Positions 28,397 to 37,541 of a stretch of 64,000 nucleotides of DNA are shown here, piece after piece. A program made the position numbers and the translations under genes. Location: assembly GCF_030246865.1 (NCBI RefSeq), contig NZ_CP126738.1:744001-808000 (forward strand), read 5' to 3'. The stretch is from Microbacterium sp. zg-B96. Lineage in GTDB: Bacteria > Actinomycetota > Actinomycetes > Actinomycetales > Microbacteriaceae. Each line of letters begins with the position of its first letter. The first letter of the stretch is position 1. The notes below the pieces were generated by a model. That model ran no database searches. It saw only the letters and a list, made by a program, of their open reading frames with translations, and had not been told where the DNA came from.

Positions 28397-29733
28397 GCCG
28401 ACCCTGCCTTCCGCGACGAGCGCCCGCCGCCGCGACGCGCGCCGGGCTGGGTGGCCTGCAGTGATTCGACCGCCTCGCGCACGGCGCGGCGGTAGGCGTC
28501 CTTGTTGACGTAGTACGACATCCGCTCCAACCCCAGGTACCGGTAGCCGCCGGTGAGGTCGGGCCAGGGGTCCGCGGCCAGCCGGCGGCGAAACTCCAGC
28601 TGTCGCTCGGCGGGTGCCGACAGATACGCCGCGATGAGCTCGGCCTGCTCGTACCGGCCCTGCCAGCCGATGCCGGACGCCTCGATCATCCCCATCACGA
28701 ACAGGCCCCGGATCTGCGGCGGGAAGATGTTGAGGAACAGGTGGGGCGACCAGCCTGTCCAGTTCAGCTCCGCCCGGTCGACGAACGGGTAGTCCAGCGT
28801 GTAGCCGGTGGCCAGCAGCACGGTGTCGTACTCGCCCGTCGTGCCGTCGCGGAAGTGCACCGTGCTCCCGTCGAAGCGCGCGACGTCGGGCCGGATCCGC
28901 AGGTCCCCCTGACCCACGTGGTTCAGCAGCAGCGTGTTGACGATGGGGTGTGATTCGTAGATGCGGTAGTCGGGCTTCGGAAACCCGAACCGGGACGGGT
29001 CACCGGTGAACGCGCGCAGCACCCGGGTGTCGATGAACTGCTTGATTCGCGCCGGCAGCGGCCGCCCCTGGTTGAGGGTGTCGGCGGGCCGGCCGAACAG
29101 GTAGCGGGGGACGAAGTAGTACCCGCGGCGCACGCTCATGTCGACGGATGCCGCGTGGTGCACGGCATCCACAGCGATGTCGCAGCCGGAGTTGCCGGCG
29201 CCGATGATCAGCACGCGCTTGCCGGCGAGCGAGTTCGCGCGCTTGTAGGCGCTGGTGTGCAGCAGGTCGCCGTCGAACGTGCCGGGGAAGCGGGGGACGT
29301 TCGGCTCGGCGAGGGTGCCGTTGGCGAGGATCACCCCGGCATAGGTCTCGGTCGTGCTGCCGTGCGGACCCGTCGCCGTCATCGTCCACGACCCGTCGCC
29401 CCGGCGCTCGATCCCGGTGACCCTGGTGTCGAACTGGAACCTCGCGGTCAGCCCGAACCGCTCGGCGTAGGCGCGGAAATACTGCAGCAGCGTGCGGTGC
29501 CCCGGGTAGTCGACATCGGTCGCCATCGGGAACTCGGCGAACTGCGTCGTCGTGCGCGAGGAGATGAGGTGCGCCGACTCGTACATCGTCGAGCGCGGAT
29601 TGTCGATGTCCCAGAGCCCGCCGACGCCCGCGGCGGCTTCGTAGCCGACGAACTCCAGCCCCGCCCGTGACAGGGCACGGGCCGCGGCCAGGCCGGATGG
29701 ACCCGCACCGATGACGGCATACTGCGCGTGCAT
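28393..29733 (-). CDS. Flavin-containing monooxygenase (FMO / CzcO-like)
   Basis: 446-residue class B flavoprotein. FAD-binding GAGPSGLAAARAL at 8-20, the FMO fingerprint FDGDLLHTSAY (FxGxxxHxxxY) near 155, NADPH-binding GAGNSGCDIAVD near 177, and LLATGYTLDYPF near 310. It would oxygenate a soft nucleophile or carry out a Baeyer-Villiger reaction; substrate unknown. ATG at 29733 preceded by GGGGAG. First gene of a three-gene overlapping operon with a BASS transporter and an SDR; a possible operator lies at 29766-29781. Confidence 0.88.
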   Translation of the reverse strand: MHAQYAVIGAGPSGLAAARALSRAGLEFVGYEAAAGVGGLWDIDNPRSTMYESAHLISSRTTTQFAEFPMATDVDYPGHRTLLQYFRAYAERFGLTARFQFDTRVTGIERRGDGSWTMTATGPHGSTTETYAGVILANGTLAEPNVPRFPGTFDGDLLHTSAYKRANSLAGKRVLIIGAGNSGCDIAVDAVHHAASVDMSVRRGYYFVPRYLFGRPADTLNQGRPLPARIKQFIDTRVLRAFTGDPSRFGFPKPDYRIYESHPIVNTLLLNHVGQGDLRIRPDVARFDGSTVHFRDGTTGEYDTVLLATGYTLDYPFVDRAELNWTGWSPHLFLNIFPPQIRGLFVMGMIEASGIGWQGRYEQAELIAAYLSAPAERQLEFRRRLAADPWPDLTGGYRYLGLERMSYYVNKDAYRRAVREAVESLQATQPGARRGGGRSSRKAGSA

Positions 29734-29765
29734 GTTCTCCCCAGACGTCGTTGTCCAGGCTCGAT

Positions 29766-29781
29766 GTTAGCGCTTGTTAAC
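29766..29781. promoter_or_regulatory. Imperfect palindrome upstream of the FMO operon (candidate operator)
   Basis: GTTAGCGCTTGTTAAC: 12 of 16 positions are symmetric (GTTA outer arms). On the minus strand it contains TAACAT-like promoter sequence about 33 nt before the FMO start. Size and symmetry would suit a TetR-type repressor site; no regulator gene is adjacent. Confidence 0.35.
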
Positions 29782-29816
29782 CGAGGCCCGCGTCGGCGTC
29801 CGGCGCGGGGCGCGAA

Positions 29817-29857
29817 AGAGGCGGGCGGGGGACCGATCCGACCCCCCGCCCGCCTCT
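29817..29857 (-). terminator. Terminator hairpin after mtlD
   Basis: 15-bp GC stem, AGAGGCGGGCGGGGG (29817-29831) with its complement (29842-29857), about 10-nt loop, 10 nt past the mtlD stop. Ends the mannitol operon. Confidence 0.75.
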
Positions 29858-29867
29858 GCCACAGTCC

Positions 29868-31019
29868 TCAGGCCAGCGCGCCCTGGCGTGTCTGCACGAC
29901 GGCCAGGACGGCAGGGAACAGCGGGTGGTCGGACTCGAGCCCGGTGACGGATGCCGTGAACGTCGCGGCATCCTGTTCGCGCAGCAGCCGCTGCAGGTCG
30001 ACCGACTGCGGGTCTTCGGCGTCGTCGAATTCCAGCGCCGCGCCCATGGCCGCCACCAGTCCCGCGACCGGCAGACCGCGTTCGGCTGCTTCGGCCGCGG
30101 GGCCGACGAAGCGCTCGTGACGCGACAGCTTGCGCAGCGGCTGGCGGCCCACCCGCCACACCGTGTCGGGCAGGGCGGGGTTGGCGAAGCGGCGCAGGAT
30201 CGTGGCGCGGTACTCGGCCATGTCCCCCGGGTCCAGCGCGTGCTTGGCCACCAGCAGCGCGGAGGTCTCCTCCAGCGCGGTCGCGACGTCGGCGGCGATG
30301 GTCGGATCCGACAGCGCCGCGGCGATGGTGTCGACCCCGGCGCGGGCACCGAAGTACGCCGTGGCGGCGTGGCCGGTGTTCACCGTGAAGAGCTTGCGCT
30401 CGATGTACGGCGCGAGGTCCTCGACGAAGTGGGCACCCGGGATCGAGGGCAGGTTGCCGCTGAACGGGGGAGCCTCGATCGCCCACTCGAAGAACGGCTC
30501 CACCGTGACGTCGACACCCTCGCCCGGCGCCTGGGCCGGCACGATGCGGTCGACGGCGGTGTTGGCGAAGATCGCGCTGCCGGCGATCGCATCCCACGCG
30601 CCCTCGGCCTGCGCGCGGATCTCGTCGCGCAGCAGGTCCGTGGCGTTGATGGCGTTCTCGCACGCCATGATCGTCAGCGGCGGCAGCGAGGGGTCACGCG
30701 TGGCGAGACCGGCGACGATGTGCGGGGCGACGAAACGCAGGATGGTGGGCCCGACGGCCGTGGTGACGATGTCGGCCGTGGCGATCTCGTCGATGACGGC
30801 CTGCGGGTCGGTCTGGCTGTTGATCGCGCGGAAGCCGGTGACGACCTTGTCGACACCGCCCTCGCCGACCTCGTGCACGGTGTACTCGTCGGCGGCGTTG
30901 ATCGCATCGACCAGGGGAGCGGCAACGTCGGAGAAGACGAGTTCGTAGCCGCCTTCGTGCAGCAGCAGCCCGACGAACCCGCGCCCGATGTTGCCGGCGC
31001 CGAAGTGGACGGCCTTCAT
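29868..31019 (-). CDS. mtlD: Mannitol-1-phosphate 5-dehydrogenase
   Basis: Oxidises mannitol 1-phosphate to fructose 6-phosphate with NAD; 383 residues. N-terminal Rossmann motif [20 protein letters not shown] at 3-22, then the polyol-dehydrogenase segment INATDLLRD and the C-terminal catalytic domain with [16 protein letters not shown] (catalytic Lys/Asn/His). The ATG overlaps the mtlF stop by 4 nt. Last gene of the mannitol PTS operon. Confidence 0.95.
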   Translation of the reverse strand: MKAVHFGAGNIGRGFVGLLLHEGGYELVFSDVAAPLVDAINAADEYTVHEVGEGGVDKVVTGFRAINSQTDPQAVIDEIATADIVTTAVGPTILRFVAPHIVAGLATRDPSLPPLTIMACENAINATDLLRDEIRAQAEGAWDAIAGSAIFANTAVDRIVPAQAPGEGVDVTVEPFFEWAIEAPPFSGNLPSIPGAHFVEDLAPYIERKLFTVNTGHAATAYFGARAGVDTIAAALSDPTIAADVATALEETSALLVAKHALDPGDMAEYRATILRRFANPALPDTVWRVGRQPLRKLSRHERFVGPAAEAAERGLPVAGLVAAMGAALEFDDAEDPQSVDLQRLLREQDAATFTASVTGLESDHPLFPAVLAVVQTRQGALA

Positions 31020-31456
31020 GATGCGTTGACCGCGGACAGCAGGGCGTACAGCTCTTCGGGGGTCTGGGCCTGCTTGAGCTTGGCCACCTCGTCGTCGTCG
31101 GAGAACAGCAGGGCGATCTGCGACAGGATCTCGAGGTGCTCGTCGCCCTTGCCGGCGATGCCCACCACGAACGTCACCGGGTTGCCGTCCCAGTCCACGC
31201 CGCCGTCATAGCGCACGAACGACAGTGCCGAGTCGAGGATGGTCGCCTTCGTCTCGTTCGTGCCGTGCGGGATCGCCAGCTCGTTGCCCATGTAGGTCGA
31301 GACCGTCTCCTCGCGCTGCTGCATCGCGTCGAAGTACGCGTTCGTGACGGCCCCGGCGGCCTGCAGGATGTCAGCGGCCTCCCTCATCGCGTCCTCACGG
31401 CTCACCGAGCCGGAGTGGATGCGGACCTGTCCCACGTTGAGGACGTCACGTGCCAT
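31016..31456 (-). CDS. mtlF: Mannitol-specific PTS enzyme IIA
   Basis: 146-residue EIIA of the mannitol/fructose type. The phosphorylated His lies in [15 protein letters not shown] (His about 64), accepting phosphate from HPr and passing it to the IIB domain of MtlA. Start at 31456 has AAGGGGAA upstream. The C-terminal helices [19 protein letters not shown] are typical. It is separated from mtlA by 169 nt with two hairpins. Confidence 0.93.
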   Translation of the reverse strand: MARDVLNVGQVRIHSGSVSREDAMREAADILQAAGAVTNAYFDAMQQREETVSTYMGNELAIPHGTNETKATILDSALSFVRYDGGVDWDGNPVTFVVGIAGKGDEHLEILSQIALLFSDDDEVAKLKQAQTPEELYALLSAVNAS

Positions 31457-31513
31457 GTCTTTCCCCTTTCATCGGACGGATGCCGCAGCATCCGCCGTTC
31501 ACTGTTGCAGGTC

Positions 31514-31541
31514 GTGCGCAGCCCCGGCAGGGGTTGCGCAC
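31514..31541 (-). terminator. Hairpin between mtlA and mtlF (second)
   Basis: GTGCGCAGCCCC with GGGGTTGCGCAC (one G-U pair), 12 bp with GGCA loop. Second of two stem-loops in the gap; could attenuate mtlF-mtlD expression or mark an RNA processing site. Confidence 0.6.
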
Positions 31542-31582
31542 TGCGCCTCGGCCGGGGTAACGGCCGTGCGCCGAGAAAGGCC

Positions 31583-31616
31583 GCGGGGCCGGGGGCATCA
31601 CGCCGCCCGGCCCCGC
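31583..31616 (-). terminator. Hairpin between mtlA and mtlF (first)
   Basis: GCGGGGCCGGG / CCCGGCCCCGC, 11 bp with 12-nt loop, 10 nt after the mtlA stop. Likely partial terminator. Confidence 0.65.
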
Positions 31617-31625
31617 AGCGGTCGG

Positions 31626-33185
31626 TCAGGCCCCGTCGTGCTGCGCGCGCACCAGGTCCACGACCTCTTCGTACTTCGGAGAGTTCATGAAGTTGTCCAC
31701 CGACACGTGAACCGCGTTCGGCGTCTTCTGCCGTGCCCGGTCGGTCAGCTGGTTCTGCGTGATGACCAGGTCGGCGCTGGAGTCGAGGTTCGCGATCGCC
31801 TTGTTGACGACCGTGACATCCTCGATGCCTGCCTTCTTGATCTTGTTGCGCAGGACGCTGGCGCCCATCGCCGAGGAACCCATGCCCGCGTCGCACGCGA
31901 ACACGATGTTCTTGATCTCGCGCTCGGTCATGACGGCCGGCTCGATGCCGCCGCCGGCTTCGGTCGCCGCGCCGCCGCGCAGGCCGCTGAGCGCGTCGGA
32001 CGACTTGCCCTTGGCCGCCTCGGTCTGCGTGATCGCCGCGCCGAACGCGTCGTCGGTCGCCGCCATCGCCGCGAGGTCCCGCTTGCGCGAGGCTCGCAGG
32101 ATCACCGAGGCGATGAGGAACGTGACCGCGGCCGAGAGGATCACCGAGAGGATCACGGCGAAGTAGGAGCCGACCGCTGTCTGCGCCAGCACCGCGATGA
32201 TGCTGCCCGGTGCTGCCGGGGCACGCAGCGCGCCGCCGAGGAGCATGTTGGTGGTGACACCGGTCATGCCGCCACCGATGAGGGCGACGATGAGGACCGG
32301 CTTCATGAGGGCGTACGGGAAGTACACCTCGTGGATGCCACCGACGAACTGGATGAGCGCAGCGCCCGGGGCCGAGGCGCGCGCGGCGCCGAGACCGAAG
32401 AACGCGAACGCCAGCAGCAGGCCCAGGCCGGGGCCGGGGTTGGCCTCGAGGAGGAACAGGATCGACGAGCCCTCATCGGCTGCCTGCTGGATGCCCAGCG
32501 GGGTGAGCACGCCGTGGTTGATGGCGTTGTTGAGGAACAGCACCTTGGCGGGCTCGATCAGGATGCTCGTCAGCGGCAGCAGGTTCAGCTCGACCAGCCA
32601 CTCCACCGCGTTGCTGAGCGTGCTCATCAGGCCGTTCACGAGCCAGGCGATCGGGTAGAACCCGACGATGGCCATGACGAAGCCCCAGATGCCGGCGGAG
32701 AACATGTTGACGAGCATCTCGAAGCCCGCCTTGATCTTGCCCTCCCACAGGCTGTCGAGCCACTTCATCGTGTAGGCCGCCAGCGGCGCCATGATCATCG
32801 CGCCGATGAACATGTGCACCTGGCCGAGCTGGTCGGCGCCCTCCGGCAGGCCCGCGTTGAAGTTGGCGATGAGCAGGTCGGAACCGGCGATCGCACCCAT
32901 CGTCGCGATGGCGGCGACGACACCGCCGCGCACGCCGTAGACGATGTTTCCACCGGTGTAGGCGATCAGCAGGGGGAGCAGGTAGTGGATGAACGGGCCG
33001 ACGATCGTCTCAAGGTCGGCGTTGGGGGTGAACCCCGCCGCGATGAAGAACGCCGTGAAGATGCCCCAGGCGATGAGCGCCGGGATGTTGGGCATGATCA
33101 TGCCGGAGAGGTAGGTGCCGAAGCGCTGAACCCCGACGCGCGCTTTGTTCCCCCCCTGCTTTGAGGTGGCTGACGTCGATGTCAT
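31626..33185 (-). CDS. mtlA: Mannitol-specific PTS enzyme IICB
   Basis: 519-residue membrane permease and phosphotransferase. The IIC part (about residues 15-345) contains the MtlA segments SGMIMPNIPALIAWGIFTAF near the start and GGIHEVYFPYALMKP near 285; the IIB domain near residue 415 has the phosphocysteine loop VFACDAGMGSSAMG. The separate IIA is mtlF. ATG at 33185 with AAGGAGAC upstream, overlapping the ptsI stop by 4 nt. Brings mannitol in as mannitol 1-phosphate. Confidence 0.96.
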   Translation of the reverse strand: MTSTSATSKQGGNKARVGVQRFGTYLSGMIMPNIPALIAWGIFTAFFIAAGFTPNADLETIVGPFIHYLLPLLIAYTGGNIVYGVRGGVVAAIATMGAIAGSDLLIANFNAGLPEGADQLGQVHMFIGAMIMAPLAAYTMKWLDSLWEGKIKAGFEMLVNMFSAGIWGFVMAIVGFYPIAWLVNGLMSTLSNAVEWLVELNLLPLTSILIEPAKVLFLNNAINHGVLTPLGIQQAADEGSSILFLLEANPGPGLGLLLAFAFFGLGAARASAPGAALIQFVGGIHEVYFPYALMKPVLIVALIGGGMTGVTTNMLLGGALRAPAAPGSIIAVLAQTAVGSYFAVILSVILSAAVTFLIASVILRASRKRDLAAMAATDDAFGAAITQTEAAKGKSSDALSGLRGGAATEAGGGIEPAVMTEREIKNIVFACDAGMGSSAMGASVLRNKIKKAGIEDVTVVNKAIANLDSSADLVITQNQLTDRARQKTPNAVHVSVDNFMNSPKYEEVVDLVRAQHDGA

Positions 33186-34855
33186 GATTGTGTCTCCTTC
33201 TCTCGGGTTGCGGCCTGCTGGGCCGCGATTCGGGCTCCCCCCGCGTCATCCGCGGTGAGGGCGGCTTCGGCGATGCGCTTGGCATCGTCGAGGGTGTACA
33301 TGAGCAAACTGGCGCGCACATCGGCGATCGCCGTCGGCGCCATCGACAGCGTGGTGGCGCCGAGCCCGACGAGCACGACGGCCAGCAGCGGGTCTGCTGC
33401 CGCCTCGCCGCAGATGCCGACCGGTTTGCCGTTGGCGATGCCGGCGGCGCCCACCTCGCGGATGAGGCGCAGCACGGCGGGGTGCCACGGGTCCTGGAAG
33501 GCGGCGACCGAGCCCAGCAGCCGGTCGGCGGCGAGGGTGTACTGCGTCAGGTCGTTCGTGCCGATCGAGGCGAAGTCGGCGATGGCGAGCACCTTGTCGG
33601 CGAGCAACGCCGAGGAGGGCACCTCGACCATGACTCCGGCGGTCTTGACGCCGTAGTCGCGGGCGATCTCGGTGAAGTACCGGGTCTCCTCGACGGTGGA
33701 CACCATCGGCGCCATGACCCACAGGTCCGCCTCGGTGGCGTCATCCGCCTGCGCCAGCGCGGTCAGCTGCTCACGCAGGATGTCCTCGCTCGCGCGCAGG
33801 GCGCGCAGGCCCCGCAGGCCCAGTGCCGGGTTCTCCTCGTGGGCGTCGTTGAGGAACGCCAGCGGCTTGTCGGCGCCGGCGTCCAGCACTCGTACGACCA
33901 CTTTCTGACCCGGGAACGCGGCCAGCAGCTTCGTATACGCCTCGCGCTGCTGCTCGACGGTGGGCGCCGAGGCGGAGCTGAGGAACAGGAACTCGGTACG
34001 GAAGAGTCCTACGCCCTCCGCGCCCAGTTCGACGGCCTCGGCGGCGCCTTCCGGCTTGCCGAGGTTGGCCAGCAGTGGCACGCGGGTGCCGTCGGCGAGG
34101 GCGCCCGGGGTGATCGGGGCGGTTGCCGCCGATGCCCGGGCGGCCGCGCGATTCTCGGCGCGGGACAGGTCCTCCTGGCTGGGGGAGGTGGTCACGACAC
34201 CGGCAGCGGCGTCGACGATCACGGTCTCACCCTCGAGGAGGTCCTTCGCGCCGACGGCGCCCACGACGGCGACGATCGACTTCTCGCGCGCGAGGATCGC
34301 GGTGTGCGAGGTGGGTCCGCCTTCCGTGGTGACCAGCGCCAGCACCTTGTCCAGATCCAGCAGCGCCGTATCGGCGGGGGCGAGGTCCTTGGCGACGAGC
34401 ACGAACGGGTGGCCGGGGTCGGGCACGCCGGGGGCCGGGACGCCGCGCAGGTGCGCGATGACGCGCTGTGCGACATCGTCGAGGTCGGCGGCACGCTCGC
34501 CGAGGTATCCGCCCATGGCCGTCAGCTGCTCGCGGAACCGTACGAACGCGTCGAACACGGCGAACTCCGCGGTCTTGCCCTGGGCGATCCGCCCGTCGAC
34601 CTCGTCCAGCAGCGACGGGTCCTCGGCCATCATGGCCTGCGCTTCCAGCACATCCCGCGCCGCGCCGCCGGCCTTGGCGCCGCGCTGTTCGAGCTCACGG
34701 GCGACGGCGGTCACTGCCGCGCGGGCGCGCTCGCGCTCCTGTTCGGGCTCCTGCTCGCTGGCCGTATCGGCGGGCGCGGGCAGGGGCTCGGACATGCGCG
34801 CGACCGGTCCTTGGGCAACGCCCAGGCCGATTCCCACTCCGCGCAGTTCAGTCAT
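33182..34855 (-). CDS. ptsI: PTS enzyme I (phosphoenolpyruvate-protein phosphotransferase)
   Basis: General PTS component taking phosphate from PEP and giving it to HPr; 557 residues. Phosphohistidine in GGPTSHTAILAREKSIVAVVG near residue 180, PEP-binding barrel with GLFRTEFLFL, AGVMVEVPSSALLAD and FASIGTNDLTQYTLAADR, and the C-terminal KPVGICGEAAADPLLAVVLVGLG. Start: the second of two adjacent ATGs after AAGGAGAC; an upstream in-frame start at 34876 overlaps ptsH. Unusual in sitting inside a sugar-specific operon. Confidence 0.95.
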   Translation of the reverse strand: MTELRGVGIGLGVAQGPVARMSEPLPAPADTASEQEPEQERERARAAVTAVARELEQRGAKAGGAARDVLEAQAMMAEDPSLLDEVDGRIAQGKTAEFAVFDAFVRFREQLTAMGGYLGERAADLDDVAQRVIAHLRGVPAPGVPDPGHPFVLVAKDLAPADTALLDLDKVLALVTTEGGPTSHTAILAREKSIVAVVGAVGAKDLLEGETVIVDAAAGVVTTSPSQEDLSRAENRAAARASAATAPITPGALADGTRVPLLANLGKPEGAAEAVELGAEGVGLFRTEFLFLSSASAPTVEQQREAYTKLLAAFPGQKVVVRVLDAGADKPLAFLNDAHEENPALGLRGLRALRASEDILREQLTALAQADDATEADLWVMAPMVSTVEETRYFTEIARDYGVKTAGVMVEVPSSALLADKVLAIADFASIGTNDLTQYTLAADRLLGSVAAFQDPWHPAVLRLIREVGAAGIANGKPVGICGEAAADPLLAVVLVGLGATTLSMAPTAIADVRASLLMYTLDDAKRIAEAALTADDAGGARIAAQQAATREKETQS

Positions 34856-34872
34856 CATGTCTCCTTCGTCGG

Positions 34873-35148
34873 TCATTCGGAGTCGAAGTCGGTCGCCAGC
34901 AGTTCGGCAAGGGCATCGAGTGCTGCTTCGGCGCCGTCGCCGTCGGCGGTCAGTGTCACGTAGTCGCCACGCTCGACGCCGAGCGCGATGACGCCGAGGA
35001 TGCTCGCCGCATTCGTGGGCGTTCCGGCATCCTTGGAGATCGTGATGGGGATGCCGGCGTTCTTGGCCGCCTGCGCGAACAGTTTCGCGGGGCGGGCGTG
35101 GAGGCCGTGTGACGAGCCGACGCGGACCGTGCGGGTGAGCTGGGTCAT
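34873..35148 (-). CDS. ptsH: Phosphocarrier protein HPr
   Basis: 91 residues. The active His17 is in SSHGLHARPAKLFAQAA, and the second signature SILGVIALGVERGDYVTLTADG contains the regulatory-Ser region. Receives phosphate from EI and passes it to EIIA proteins. Its ATG overlaps the preceding EIIB stop by 4 nt; ptsI starts 17 nt downstream. Confidence 0.95.
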   Translation of the reverse strand: MTQLTRTVRVGSSHGLHARPAKLFAQAAKNAGIPITISKDAGTPTNAASILGVIALGVERGDYVTLTADGDGAEAALDALAELLATDFDSE

Positions 35149-35462
35149 GAGGCTTCCCTTTCCTTCAGAGCGGTCTGGACGAAGTCGAGAGTCCGCGTGC
35201 CGTCGCGGTCGCTGAAGATGTCGGCGGGAAGGAGCACCACCGCAGTTCCCCGCAACTGGGCCTCATACCGGATGCGATCCAGCGCATGAGTCAGGTGCGG
35301 GCCGACCAGCACGATGTCGGCACCGTCCAGGTCGATGGGAAGCGACTGTTCGGTGCCGGCGAAGGCGGCGTATGGAAGGCCCCGGTCGTGTGCTGCATGG
35401 CGCACGCGTTGCGCGACGAACGTGCTGGATGCACCAGCTCCGCACACGACGAGGATCCTCAT
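35145..35462 (-). CDS. Lone PTS EIIB-type protein (lactose/cellobiose fold)
   Basis: 105 residues. The N-terminal strand and P-loop MRILVVCGAGASSTFVAQ contain the candidate phosphocysteine Cys7; DIVLVGPHLTHALDRI further on matches the lactose/cellobiose IIB family. No matching IIC or IIA is visible, and MtlA already has its own IIB domain, so this could be a regulatory phosphate acceptor (for example towards the divergent MtlR-type activator) or serve a transporter elsewhere. ATG at 35462 has GGAGGAAG. First gene of the mtl/pts operon. Confidence 0.82.
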   Translation of the reverse strand: MRILVVCGAGASSTFVAQRVRHAAHDRGLPYAAFAGTEQSLPIDLDGADIVLVGPHLTHALDRIRYEAQLRGTAVVLLPADIFSDRDGTRTLDFVQTALKEREAS

Positions 35463-35521
35463 CGACTTCCTCCCTGCTGTTTCTATTCTTCCGACATCAC
35501 TGGGACCGGACAACCAGGGTT

Positions 35522-35541
35522 GCTTCCGCGGGGGCGGAAGC
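35522..35541. promoter_or_regulatory. Hairpin in the divergent mtl control region
   Basis: GCTTCCGCGGGGGCGGAAGC: 8-bp perfect arms around GGGG, midway between the EIIB gene and the MtlR-type activator. Position fits an activator-binding site or leader hairpin; the remainder of this 143-nt region holds both promoters but I cannot place them. Confidence 0.45.
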
Positions 35542-35605
35542 GATAAGCCGACCTTCAGCCACGCATGGTTGACTGGGCGCAACATTCGCGCCACCAGGGG
35601 ATCAT

Positions 35606-37519
35606 GTGACCAGAGCCAGGCAGGACCGCCTCCTGACGCTGCTCACCCGCGAAGGCGACTGGCTGACGGCCGCCACGATGGCCGACGCGCTGGGGGTGAC
35701 CCCCCGCAGCGTCCGCAGCTACGTCACCGCGGTCAACGCGCGCGTGCCCGGCACCGCGATCGAATCCGGTCCGCAGGGCTACCGGGCGGGACCGGACGCC
35801 ACGGCGGCGCTCCGCGCCGGAAACGAGGCGGCCACCCCCCGCGACCGCCTGCACACCCTCGTGCGGACGCTCCTGGACGAAGACGACGGCATCGACGTGT
35901 TCGAGACCGCCGAGCGCCTGTACGTCAGTCCCGCCACGATCGACGCGGACCTGGCGCGCGTACGAGGGCTGCTCGGCGGCACCGAGCTGACGCTGGAGCG
36001 CTCCGCCGCGCGAGCGCGCCTGCGCGGCACCGAAGCCGCCCAGCGGCGGCTGCTCAGCCGCCTCGCCCACGACGAGATGGAAGCCGGGTCGTTCGACCTC
36101 GAGGCGCTGCGCCGGACGCTGGGCACGCAGTCGGTCGGGGCGCAGGCGTTCGGGCCGTTCAAGACCGAGCTGGTGGCGGGGCTGGGAGAGCTCGGCTACT
36201 TCGTCAACGAGCTCGGCATCGCCGACGTCGTCATGCACATCGCCATCGCCGCCGACCGCGTCTCACGGGACCGCGCACTGGACGGCGGCGGCACCGACGA
36301 CGACCCGGCGCGCGCCGAGATCAGTGCGCTGATCGACCGGCTGAGCGTCGCGCACCTGGGGGTCAGCCTCGGCGCGGGCGACCTCGCGCACCTCGCGACG
36401 CTCATCCTCACCCGCATCGTGGCCCCCGGTGAGGGGCCCGCCGATCGGGCGCGGGACCGACTCGACCCCGAGGTGGAGCGGGTCGTGCGCGAGATGGTGG
36501 AGTCGGCGGCATCCGAATTCCTCGTCGACATCGCCCACGAGGACTTCGTGCTGCGCCTGGCGCTGCACGTGCAGAACCTGATGCACCGTGCCCGTGAACA
36601 GGCCTGGTCGCGCAATCCGCTCACCCGCTCGCTCAAGTCGACCTATCCGATGATCTTCGAAGTCGCCGTGTTCATCGCCAGCGGGCTGGCCGATCGCCTC
36701 GGCATCCCGCTCATGGACGACGAGATCGCCTACATCGCGATGCACGTCGGCGGGCGCCTGGAGCGCAGCCGCCGCGCCGATCAGCTGCTGACGGCGACGA
36801 TCGTGTGCCCCGGCTACTACGAGCTGCATGAACTGCTGCGCTCGAGCATCGACCGCTCACTCGGGCAGGCCGTGGAGGTCGTGGGTGTCGAGACGCGGGC
36901 GGACCCCGATTGGGCCGGCATCCAGACCGACCTCGTGCTCACCACGATCGACCCGCCGACGCCGAACGACCGCTTCGTGCGCATCCAGCCGTTCCTCACC
37001 GACGGCGACGTGGAGCGCGTCCAGGCCGCGGCGGGGCGGGTGCGTCGCGGTCGCAGGCTGGCGCGGCTGCGCGCGGAGCTGGAGCGCTACTTCTCACCGG
37101 CGGCGTTCATCCGCGGCCTGGACGGCGGTGACGAGGAAGCCGTCATCCGCAGGCTCGGCGGGCTGCTGGTGGCCGAGGGGGTCATCGACGAGGACTACGT
37201 GCAGCGCACGATCGAGCGGGAGCGGTTGTCGTCGACGGCGTTCACCGACGCGCTGGCGGTGCCACACGCCATCGGGATGACCGCGACGCGCACTGCCATT
37301 GCGATCGGCATCGCCGAACCCTCCATCGCGTGGGGGGAGGGGCGCGTACAGGTCGTCGCGTTCACGGCGTTCTCGGAGAGCGACCGTGCCGCGTTCCAGA
37401 CCGTGTTCGAGCAGTTCGTCGAGGTGTTCAGCGAGCGGGAGAGCGTGCAGCGAATCGTCCGCCGCGGCACCGACTTCGCCGCGTTCCTGGACGAGCTGGT
37501 CGCCGTCATCGACGGCTGA
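35606..37519 (+). CDS. mtlR: BglG/MtlR-family PTS-regulated transcriptional activator
   Basis: 637 residues: DNA-binding helix-turn-helix region (RQDRLLTLLTREGDWLTAAT, then a second wHTH near 90), two PRD domains with conserved His (LALHVQNLM and IAYIAMHVGG), an EIIB-like domain with Cys in TATIVCPGYYELHELL near 397, and a C-terminal EIIA domain with His in DALAVPHAIG near 556. Domain order is that of MtlR/ManR activators, not of antiterminators with an RNA-binding domain. Phosphorylation by HPr and EII should set its activity. GTG start at 35606 after AGGGG; divergent from the mtl operon, which it most likely controls. Confidence 0.88.
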   Translation: MTRARQDRLLTLLTREGDWLTAATMADALGVTPRSVRSYVTAVNARVPGTAIESGPQGYRAGPDATAALRAGNEAATPRDRLHTLVRTLLDEDDGIDVFETAERLYVSPATIDADLARVRGLLGGTELTLERSAARARLRGTEAAQRRLLSRLAHDEMEAGSFDLEALRRTLGTQSVGAQAFGPFKTELVAGLGELGYFVNELGIADVVMHIAIAADRVSRDRALDGGGTDDDPARAEISALIDRLSVAHLGVSLGAGDLAHLATLILTRIVAPGEGPADRARDRLDPEVERVVREMVESAASEFLVDIAHEDFVLRLALHVQNLMHRAREQAWSRNPLTRSLKSTYPMIFEVAVFIASGLADRLGIPLMDDEIAYIAMHVGGRLERSRRADQLLTATIVCPGYYELHELLRSSIDRSLGQAVEVVGVETRADPDWAGIQTDLVLTTIDPPTPNDRFVRIQPFLTDGDVERVQAAAGRVRRGRRLARLRAELERYFSPAAFIRGLDGGDEEAVIRRLGGLLVAEGVIDEDYVQRTIERERLSSTAFTDALAVPHAIGMTATRTAIAIGIAEPSIAWGEGRVQVVAFTAFSESDRAAFQTVFEQFVEVFSERESVQRIVRRGTDFAAFLDELVAVIDG

Positions 37520-37541
37520 CCCCCACCCCGTCTCTTCTCCC

